Source: JANMZO01 sp031383405
GTDB lineage: Bacteria; Actinomycetota; Acidimicrobiia; Acidimicrobiales; JANYDT01
DNA length: 64,000 bases
Assembly: GCA_031383405.1 (NCBI GenBank)
Contig: JANMZO010000266.1
Span: 1-64,000 of the forward strand
Reading direction: 5' to 3'
The notes under the pieces are model-generated. The model did no database searches. It was not told the DNA's origin and saw nothing but the letters and a program-made list of their open reading frames with translations. The translations under genes and the position numbers were made by a program. This document shows positions 58,543 to 64,000 of this stretch, in pieces (the first letter of the stretch is position 1; every line of letters starts with the position of its first letter).

Positions 58543-58911
58543 ATGGATCGAAAAGCCTTCACTACATTTGGAGCCGGTCGGACCGGAGCCGAGTGCATCG
58601 ACTCAACCGCTCAGCCCCTGCCTGGCGGAATCACCCGGATCGTCGAAGTCACTGCGCCCGATGGTGTCAATCCGTCGAAACTCGGAACATATATCCAACG
58701 CTTTGCCCTCGACGGCTCACTTCCCGACGACGCATCCGAATCCGAACGGGAACTCATCAGCACCGCTGCCTTGCACTTCGTCGACCCGTCGGTTGCCTTG
58801 GCCATCTCGATGGCCGGCACCGGTCCGGGGGAGAAGATGCGTGATCGTCTCGGGGCGACGATCGAATCAGGGCGTCGCCCCTACCTGGTGTTCGGGATGA
58901 CCGCTTTGTGA
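58543..58911 (+). CDS. Small protein of unknown function downstream of fumarase
   Basis: A 122-residue predicted soluble protein (MDRKAFTTFGAGRTGAEC..., ending RRPYLVFGMTAL). I recognise no family. The only Cys is near residue 18, and there is no signal peptide or transmembrane segment. It begins 8 bp after the fumarase stop, so it is almost certainly co-transcribed. The fumarase stop and this start are spanned by TAAGTACACCTATG, a variant of the dispersed palindrome. A role linked to fumarase is possible but unsupported. Confidence 0.6.
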   Translation: MDRKAFTTFGAGRTGAECIDSTAQPLPGGITRIVEVTAPDGVNPSKLGTYIQRFALDGSLPDDASESERELISTAALHFVDPSVALAISMAGTGPGEKMRDRLGATIESGRRPYLVFGMTAL

Positions 58912-59070
58912 GCGAAGGCGTGTAACGGAGAGTTCCGCGGCTCCGCTGCGGTCGATTCGGGGGTGCTGACCACGAAAGTCCCGTCGGGAAAAGGACGTTT
59001 TACCCCAGCGAAGCGGGGTCCGTTCGTGCAGGCTCAATGTGGTGCAGGCTCAACGTCAGGAAAGGGAGCC

Positions 59071-59505
59071 ATGGGCACGATTATCGTGGGGTTCGACAGG
59101 TCGGAACAGAGCCTTGAAGCGCTCCGATGGGCGGCTCACGAAGCCTCGCTCCGGAAAGCGAATCTCCGGGTTGTAACCGCATGGGAGGTGCCGTTCGATT
59201 ACGACAGCACCGACCGCTCGGTCCGCCCCTATGACCGGGTGCGCCAAGACACGGTGTTGGCGGTAGCCGGCGCGATAGAGCGGGCCGTTACGGATTCTAC
59301 GGTGCGAGAATCCTTAGACGTGGTGATCGAGCACGGATCCCCGACTCCGATTCTTCTGACCCAGTCGGTGGATGCGGAAATGGTCGTTGTCGGGGCCCGC
59401 GGCACAGGCGGCTTTCGCGGGTTGATCCTCGGTTCCACCACGGACAAGCTGATCCGGCATGCCAAATGCCCGGTTGTTGTTGTTCGCTCACCCGACCCCG
59501 AATAG
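59071..59505 (+). CDS. Universal stress protein (single UspA domain)
   Basis: A 144-residue UspA-fold protein. The ATP-binding motif G-2x-G-9x-G-S/T is visible in VVGARGTGGFRGLILGSTTDKL, and the start TIIVGFDRSEQSLEALRWA is typical. Proteins of this class are induced by hypoxia or stress in actinobacteria. The start is ATG 59071 after AAAGGGAG. The upstream in-frame extension lacks homology. A small Cys/His-rich gene follows 10 bp later, and a tandem-domain USP lies further on in the opposite orientation. Confidence 0.9.
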   Translation: MGTIIVGFDRSEQSLEALRWAAHEASLRKANLRVVTAWEVPFDYDSTDRSVRPYDRVRQDTVLAVAGAIERAVTDSTVRESLDVVIEHGSPTPILLTQSVDAEMVVVGARGTGGFRGLILGSTTDKLIRHAKCPVVVVRSPDPE

Positions 59506-59515
59506 GAGGCGTACC

Positions 59516-59836
59516 ATGCTCAGCGTACAAGGCGTGGCCTTCCCGGCCACCTCAAGGAGAAGCTTACGACAGGCCCAGTCCAGAAAGAAGCAGCCGGTGA
59601 ACAAGTCCTGGCACAAGTGCCACCGCATGCCTCGCACTGCGAAGCTCGACGAGAGAATCGCCTGGCACATCGCGCATAAGCAGCACTGCGGTTGTCGCGA
59701 GATTCCGGCGACGATCCGCCGAAAGATGATCGAGCAGAACATCGTGGAGCATCCCGTCGGGTTCAACGTCGGTCGCGACAAAGAATTCCACCCCGATACC
59801 GATCACCTCGCCGGCCACCAGCGGCTGCCCGACTGA
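59516..59836 (+). CDS. Small basic Cys/His-rich protein next to a universal stress gene
   Basis: A 106-residue basic protein. A very good ribosome-binding site, AGGAGG, lies 6 nt before ATG 59516, arguing that it is really translated. The C-terminal ~80 residues hold KCH, IAWHIAHKQHCGCREIP and a late HPDTDHLAGH. The clustered His and Cys residues (HCGC) look metal-binding. A shorter product from GTG 59597 is possible. I do not recognise the family. Co-transcription with the USP gene suggests a stress-related role. Confidence 0.55.
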   Translation: MLSVQGVAFPATSRRSLRQAQSRKKQPVNKSWHKCHRMPRTAKLDERIAWHIAHKQHCGCREIPATIRRKMIEQNIVEHPVGFNVGRDKEFHPDTDHLAGHQRLPD

Positions 59837-59892
59837 CCGGCTGGTCGACCGGATCCGACGGGTCTCTGCCGGTGAGACCTGTCTGACTATGG

Positions 59893-59973
59893 GATCTGGT
59901 CCGTACGGTCAACGCAGGTCCCTGCGGTTACGCAGGCCCGCACGATCGATCAGGTCCGTACGATCAACGCAGG
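59893..59973. repeat. 26-bp direct repeat copying the 3' end of a USP gene
   Basis: Segments 59893-59918 and 59948-59973 match in 24 of 26 positions (core GGTCCGTACGRTCAACGCAGG). The second is the last codons and stop of the leftward tandem USP gene; the first lies just beyond the gene. It resembles the tail duplication seen at tag. Confidence 0.7.
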
Positions 59974-60906
59974 GATCTCCGCATGGTGAATGACCCGAAG
60001 CGTCGTGCCTGCGACCATGGCTCCCGAACGTCGGAAACCATTCGACGCCATGGCAAGAATACGTCCGCTTCCGCGGTTGGCATACTCGGCAATGGCACCG
60101 ACGCGGTGTGACCGTCGGGCGTTAAGAACCTCGAACGTTACCCTGCAGGGTTGATCGGCCATCAGACTCTCAGCCACATGTTCGAGGTATGCGACGTCGA
60201 GGGCGTCGGGCGTGGCAGCATCGCCGGCATAGCTCGTGAGGAAGTCGATTCGGTGGTTTGTCGAGTCCTGCGGATCGATCACCTGGATCAACTCGACCGT
60301 TGCGTCGAAGAATTGCGCCCATTCAACTGCGACCCTGAGCGAGGACTCCGCAGCTTTTGACCCATCGAGCGGCACGATGATGGAGGCGATCGGACCCTGC
60401 CACATCGGGTTCGTGCGCGGGCCGACCACAACAAACGGGCGTGCGGCAAAGCGGAGAACATCAGTCGTTACCGAACCGGGGAGTCCAATGATGCTCGTGC
60501 CGCCGGCCAGTACGACAAGTGCGTCAGGCCGGTTGACAAGGTCGAGAATGAAGGCAGACGGGTCACCTCCTTCGGCAATGTTGGTCAGGACCGGAATACC
60601 TTTCAGCCGGAGCGCGAGGAGGTGTACCAGACGGGCCCGCTCGGCCAGGTGCTTGGAGTCGAACAACATTGACGCAACCTCGATGTCGCAGCCCAGGTGC
60701 TGGGCCAGGTCCCTCGCTATCGGTACGCTCCTTTCGTTGGGTGTGTGTCCGTTGATCGGTACGACTACGTGTCTGAACAACGTGGGCGTAGGCGTCGAGT
60801 GGTCGGTGGTCGCACCCGCTACAGGCTCGTGGCTCAATTGATCATGAGCTAGCGAAACCGCAGTTGTCGGCGTTTGTAGTCGTGTTTGCTGTCGTGGTGA
60901 TTTCAT
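59950..60906 (-). CDS. Tandem-domain universal stress protein
   Basis: A 318-residue protein of two UspA-like domains. Domain 1 (about residues 45-165) begins HVVVPINGHTPNERSVPIARDLA, and domain 2 (about 180-318) begins SIIVPLDGSKAAESSLRVAVEWA and ends VAGTTLRVIHHAEIPALIVRT. The glycine-rich ATP loop is intact-looking only in part (AGGTSIIGLPGSVTTDVL and MASNGFRRSGAMVAGTTL), so nucleotide binding is uncertain. Its ATG overlaps the stop of the upstream ABC ATPase gene by 4 bp, an unusual USP-transporter coupling. Confidence 0.82.
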   Translation of the reverse strand: MKSPRQQTRLQTPTTAVSLAHDQLSHEPVAGATTDHSTPTPTLFRHVVVPINGHTPNERSVPIARDLAQHLGCDIEVASMLFDSKHLAERARLVHLLALRLKGIPVLTNIAEGGDPSAFILDLVNRPDALVVLAGGTSIIGLPGSVTTDVLRFAARPFVVVGPRTNPMWQGPIASIIVPLDGSKAAESSLRVAVEWAQFFDATVELIQVIDPQDSTNHRIDFLTSYAGDAATPDALDVAYLEHVAESLMADQPCRVTFEVLNARRSHRVGAIAEYANRGSGRILAMASNGFRRSGAMVAGTTLRVIHHAEIPALIVRT

Positions 60907-62069
60907 ACACTCACTCCGGTTCGGGAGTCGAAGAAATGCAGGTGGGTCATGTCAACCGCGATGTCAATGGTGTCGCCGTCATTAACGCTCGTGCGGGGAT
61001 CGAAGGTTCCGACAAAGTCGGCTCCGAGTGGTGTGCCCGTCGCGATGTCAGAGCGCCCCTCGGCGAGTACGGGTTTTGCATCTACCCCGAAATGCACCAT
61101 CGTTTGCGATCCGAGTTCCTCGACGATGTCGATCTTCGCCTTTAGGGTGCAACTCGGGTCAGCCGTTATTAGGCGGGCATCTTCCAGGTGCTCCGGCCGA
61201 ATCCCCACCGTTATCGCCAAACCGTCGGCCGTCAGTTCGCGAAGGCCGGGATGACGGTCATACGTATCGGTGTCGAGACGCAGACGTTGACTACCCAGGT
61301 GAACCCACAAACCGTCGCCATTGTTTCTGATTGTTGCCTGCACGAGGTTCATGGCGGGTGATCCGACGAACGCGGCAACGAAAGCGTTGACCGGTTCGTT
61401 GTACACCTCCTTTGGCGTGCCGACCTGGAGAACCTCTCCGTCGCGCATCACGGCGACGCGATCGCCCATCGTCATTGCTTCAACCTGGTCGTGCGTGACG
61501 TAGATCATTGTGGCGCCGAGTCGTCGCTGCAGGAGCCCGATCTCAGATCGCATATGCACGCGAAGCTTCGCGTCGAGATTTGACAGGGGCTCGTCCATGA
61601 GAAACACCTTCGGTTCCCGGACCAGGGCCCGCCCCATCGCGACGCGTTGACGCTGACCGCCGGACAGCTGTTTCGGCTTGCGGTCGAGGACCTCGGTCAG
61701 CCCCAGAAGTTCGGTGGCTGAGGCGACGCGGCGTTCGATTTCCTCTTCCGGGAGTCTGTGCAGGCGAAGGCCGAACTCGATGTTCTCACGTACGCTCAGA
61801 TGCGGGTAGAGCGCGTAGCTCTGGAAGACCATGGCGATATCGCGCTCGCGGGGAGGAACCTCATTGACCACCACGCCGTCTATGAGCACGTCTCCGGCCG
61901 TCGGCGCATCGAGCCCGGCGAGGATTCGCAGGAGTGTCGACTTCCCGCATCCCGAGGGTCCGACGAGCACCATGAGCTCGCCGTCGGGGATCGTCAACGA
62001 GAAGTCCTTCACCGCAACGAATCCATTGTCGAATGTCTTCGCGACATGGCGAAACTCAACGGTGGCCAT
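60903..62069 (-). CDS. ugpC: ABC transporter ATPase, UgpC/MsmK/MalK type
   Basis: A 388-residue CUT1-type ATPase. Walker A is GPSGCGKST (about residues 37-45), the signature is LSGGQRQRVAMGRALV, Walker B is VFLMDEPLSNLDAKLR, and the C-terminal TOBE/MalK regulatory domain contains VGIRPEHLEDA and VEELGSQTMVHF. Such ATPases often serve several sugar importers. No permease gene adjoins it, and the leftward sugar operon at 4.4-7.7 kb lacks an ATPase. I start at MATVEF (62069), with a G-rich ribosome-binding site 6 nt upstream. It overlaps the USP gene start. Confidence 0.92.
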   Translation of the reverse strand: MATVEFRHVAKTFDNGFVAVKDFSLTIPDGELMVLVGPSGCGKSTLLRILAGLDAPTAGDVLIDGVVVNEVPPRERDIAMVFQSYALYPHLSVRENIEFGLRLHRLPEEEIERRVASATELLGLTEVLDRKPKQLSGGQRQRVAMGRALVREPKVFLMDEPLSNLDAKLRVHMRSEIGLLQRRLGATMIYVTHDQVEAMTMGDRVAVMRDGEVLQVGTPKEVYNEPVNAFVAAFVGSPAMNLVQATIRNNGDGLWVHLGSQRLRLDTDTYDRHPGLRELTADGLAITVGIRPEHLEDARLITADPSCTLKAKIDIVEELGSQTMVHFGVDAKPVLAEGRSDIATGTPLGADFVGTFDPRTSVNDGDTIDIAVDMTHLHFFDSRTGVSV

Positions 62070-62181
62070 ACTCATCCCCCCGAATGGGACACGGTTCGCT
62101 TCGCTGGAAACACACGTGTTGCATGAGACAGTTGTCGCGCTCACAATAGTGCTTAGCTACGCTCGAAGGCCCCCTTCCTGT

Positions 62182-62195
62182 GCGACCTAGGTCCC
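62182..62195. promoter_or_regulatory. DosR-like palindrome 1
   Basis: GCGACCTAGGTCCC reads on the minus strand as GGGAC-CTAG-GTCGC. This fits the 5+4+5 arrangement GGGAC-N4-GTCCC of the mycobacterial dormancy (DosR) box with one mismatch. It lies 113 bp upstream of the ATPase-USP operon. Confidence 0.4.
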
Positions 62196-62258
62196 GAGGA
62201 GAGTAACGGCCCTCCCACACAAAGACGGTGCGGCCGACCTGGCGAGGAGGGGGTCGGC

Positions 62259-62272
62259 GGGACCATGGTCCA
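62259..62272. promoter_or_regulatory. DosR-like palindrome 2
   Basis: GGGAC-CATG-GTCCA has the same 5+4+5 geometry with one mismatch, upstream of the BON-DUF2267 gene. Confidence 0.4.
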
Positions 62273-62369
62273 GCGCGTCGCCGACGTGCGACCCTTCAGC
62301 CTTCGCGTCCCGTTCGGGCAAGATCAGGATGACAAACCATGTGCTGCGAGTGCTGCGAGAGAGGCTGCG

Positions 62370-63152
62370 ATGAACGCGAAGAAGCCGCTACGACGGGTCG
62401 AGATCCATCGGACAATCATCAGCGAGACCGTTTCCCTTTCCGTGGTCGGTCGAGAGGATGCACTGGCAGACGACTCACTTGGAACAGGGGTCAGGAACGC
62501 AGATTTGGCCGACGTGGTTCGTACAACTCTCGGTCCGCTGATGAAGCACCTCGACCTTCCGAGAATCCACGTCATGGCCGAGGGCCGTCGAGTGCTCCTG
62601 CACGGCGACGTCGCCCGTGAGACCGACGCCTTGGCGATCGAGAGAGCGGTTGAGCAGCTTCCCGACGTTGAGGTCGTCGAATCGCATCTCCATGTGGGCC
62701 TCGTTCCGGGCGACACTCGCCCTTCCGAGGGAAGCCATGCGCCGTCGGCAATGATGACGGCATTGCTGCAGGCGGCGGACTCGGTCGGAATTCACGGAGC
62801 GCCGGGCCGGTCCGCCGCCTGGGGCGCGCTCAGTGCAATCCTGGAGCAGGTGCCGTCACCGGAACGCCAACATGTGTTCAGTCACCTGCCGGCCGATGTC
62901 TGCGCGTTTGTGAGACCCCGGCGACATTTCGGCGACGAGCAACTGCACTGGCAGACCGAACTTCAGCTCGATGCTGCGACGGCCCTGCGCGGTGGCATTT
63001 CGCTTGAGGAGTCGGCAAAGCTCGTACCGCTCGTCATCCGGGTACTGAAGAAGTTCGTTCCCGAAGAAGCTCAGGACATACAGGCCACCCTTCACACGCA
63101 ATTGAAACAACTGTGGGGCGCTACGGAGCCGGACGGCACCGACCCGTCCTGA
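62370..63152 (+). CDS. BON domain plus DUF2267 protein
   Basis: A 260-residue cytoplasmic protein. Residues ~45-115 form a BON-like domain (HLDLPRIHVMAEGRRVLLHGDVARETDALAIERAVEQLPDVEVVESHLHV). Residues ~130-250 match DUF2267 (MMTALLQAADSVGI, SAAWGALSAILEQVPSPERQHVFSHLPADV, SLEESAKLVPLVIRVLKKFVP). This architecture is common in actinobacteria near universal stress genes. Its biochemical role is unknown. I choose ATG 62370, preceded by GAGAGG, over the earlier in-frame ATG at 62265 that lies inside the palindrome region. Confidence 0.75.
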   Translation: MNAKKPLRRVEIHRTIISETVSLSVVGREDALADDSLGTGVRNADLADVVRTTLGPLMKHLDLPRIHVMAEGRRVLLHGDVARETDALAIERAVEQLPDVEVVESHLHVGLVPGDTRPSEGSHAPSAMMTALLQAADSVGIHGAPGRSAAWGALSAILEQVPSPERQHVFSHLPADVCAFVRPRRHFGDEQLHWQTELQLDAATALRGGISLEESAKLVPLVIRVLKKFVPEEAQDIQATLHTQLKQLWGATEPDGTDPS

Positions 63153-63174
63153 GGTAGTTCGCCATGGGGTCGCC

Positions 63175-63188
63175 GGGTCTTTTGACCC
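63175..63188. promoter_or_regulatory. DosR-like palindrome 3
   Basis: A perfect inverted repeat GGGTC-TTTT-GACCC lies 53 bp before the sulfide:quinone oxidoreductase start, with the same 5+4+5 geometry as the two palindromes upstream. Confidence 0.4.
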
Positions 63189-63240
63189 TGGAAGCTCAAG
63201 TGTCCGGGCGTCAAGGTTGAACTGAAAGCGAGGCAACGTC

Positions 63241-64000
63241 ATGGCGAACCAGAAGTCGGGTCGGTCGAAGCCGAATCTGGCTAATCGAATCGTGATTCTC
63301 GGTGGTGGCACCGGTGGAACGCTTACGGCCAACCGCCTCCGGCACCACTACTGGCGACCGGAAACCAAGATCACCGTCGTTGACCAGAACAACACCCATG
63401 TCTACCAACCGGGGCTGTTGTTCGTGCCCTTCGGACTCGCCCACGATGATGAGATCGTCCGTTCCCGCCAGCGGCAGCTGAAAAAGGGGATCGAGTTTGT
63501 CGAGCAGGGTATCGACTGGGTGGATCTCGACCGGAATACCGTGGTTCTCGCCGATGGCTCGGAACTCCCGTACGACGTGCTCGTCGTGGCGACCGGCGCG
63601 ACGCTGACCTTGAGCGAAACCGAGGGTCTGAGCGGTGAAGGCTGGAACAAGAAGGTGTTCACGTTCTACGACCTGCCCGGAGCCGTCGCGCTCGCACGGG
63701 CGTTGGAGCGGTTCGAACGTGGCCGCCTTGTCGTGAATGTCGTCGACATGCCGATCAAATGTCCGGTGGCCCCACTCGAGTTCTGCTTCCTGGCCGATTC
63801 CTATTTCATCGAGCGCGGCATCCGCGACAGGGTCGAGTTGATATACGCGACCCCACTCGACGCGGCCTTCACCAAGCCCGTCGCAGCTGGAAAGCTGAAA
63901 GGGCTCTTGGCCGAGAAGAACATCGAACTGATCACCGAGTTCAACACGGGTGAAGTCGATGGGGCATCCGGAAAACTGATTGCATACGACGGTCGTGAGG
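63241..64000 (+). CDS. Sulfide:quinone oxidoreductase-like flavoprotein (3' end outside the window)
   Basis: The first 253 residues of an FAD-dependent pyridine-nucleotide-disulfide family protein are visible. The FAD-binding motif VILGGGTGGTLTANRLR begins near residue 18, and DVLVVATGATLTLSETEGLSG is the second nucleotide-region motif. A redox Cys is at residue 174 in MPIKCPVAPLEFCFLAD, which together with ADSYFIERGIRDRVEL is typical of sulfide:quinone oxidoreductases. These oxidise sulfide to polysulfide at the membrane. The ATG at 63241 is 53 bp after a DosR-like palindrome. The second catalytic Cys would lie beyond the window. Confidence 0.8.
   Translation, partial: MANQKSGRSKPNLANRIVILGGGTGGTLTANRLRHHYWRPETKITVVDQNNTHVYQPGLLFVPFGLAHDDEIVRSRQRQLKKGIEFVEQGIDWVDLDRNTVVLADGSELPYDVLVVATGATLTLSETEGLSGEGWNKKVFTFYDLPGAVALARALERFERGRLVVNVVDMPIKCPVAPLEFCFLADSYFIERGIRDRVELIYATPLDAAFTKPVAAGKLKGLLAEKNIELITEFNTGEVDGASGKLIAYDGRE

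Larger units (their letters stand above)
62070..62369. other. 300-bp divergent control region
   Basis: No gene is seen between the leftward ATPase and the rightward BON-DUF2267 gene. It contains two 14-bp palindromes of DosR-box geometry (62182 and 62259, listed separately) and an ATAGTGCTTAGCTACG segment related to the dispersed motif near 62148. Confidence 0.5.

Noticed and set aside
58960..59040. DosR-like box before the single-domain USP gene
   Set aside because: Only a half-site (GGGACTTTC on the minus strand) is present, without the second arm.

Overview
The window reads as a chromosomal segment of a fairly high-GC actinomycete, most likely a member of Acidimicrobiia or a close relative. 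That placement is an inference from three things: the gene order DUF503-rbfA-nrnA-truB-ribF and rpsO-pnp-M16 peptidase-dapB with dapA-rnj-ftsK; families such as WXG100, PaaX, TIGR03086 (mycothiol-type) and BON-DUF2267; and frequent GTG/TTG starts. No rRNA, tRNA, CRISPR array or insertion sequence was recognised.

Layout. (1) 0-3.9 kb is a translation and cofactor block: DUF503, rbfA, nrnA-like phosphoesterase, truB, ribF. (2) 4.0-9.0 kb holds an orphan WXG100-like protein and a leftward carbohydrate-uptake operon (Gfo/Idh/MocA oxidoreductase, binding protein, two permeases, no ATPase). A UgpC/MsmK-type ATPase that could serve it lies at 60.9-62.1 kb. (3) 9.1-22.4 kb is the most distinctive region. 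A GntR regulator heads a complete BMP-family ABC importer. After a strong terminator comes a tightly coupled operon of biuret amidohydrolase, allophanate hydrolase (AtzF), a second biuret-hydrolase-like enzyme, and the three subunits of an AllFGH-type (oxamate) carbamoyltransferase. Together they look like an import-and-degrade system for a ureide or biuret-like nitrogen compound. (4) 22.4-26.2 kb carries an aldo/keto reductase, an SsuD-like monooxygenase, a DinB-fold protein and a serine beta-lactamase-fold hydrolase.

(5) 26.4-44.0 kb is mostly housekeeping: rpsO, pnp with a long structured leader, M16 peptidase, dapB, tag, dapA, rnj and ftsK. Interspersed are a DedA-like protein, a fatty-acid desaturase sharing a 27-bp promoter with a PaaX regulator, and a secreted protein. 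(6) 44.2-56.8 kb carries acyl-CoA synthetase, icd, rsgA, lipase-like and MFS genes, an unusual ASCH-PrmA fusion, a DsbA-like/TIGR03086 fusion, lipid genes and a possible nucleotidyltransferase toxin-antitoxin pair. (7) 56.9-64 kb has class I fumarase, then a stress or dormancy-like cluster (universal stress proteins, ABC ATPase, BON-DUF2267, sulfide:quinone oxidoreductase) with DosR-like palindromes in its control regions.

Across all of these regions, mostly inside genes, I see a recurring AT-flanked degenerate palindrome, roughly GTAWGYGYRCWTAC. It is spelled with codons unusual for this GC-rich background. No annotated feature explains it, and it could be a genome-wide signal.
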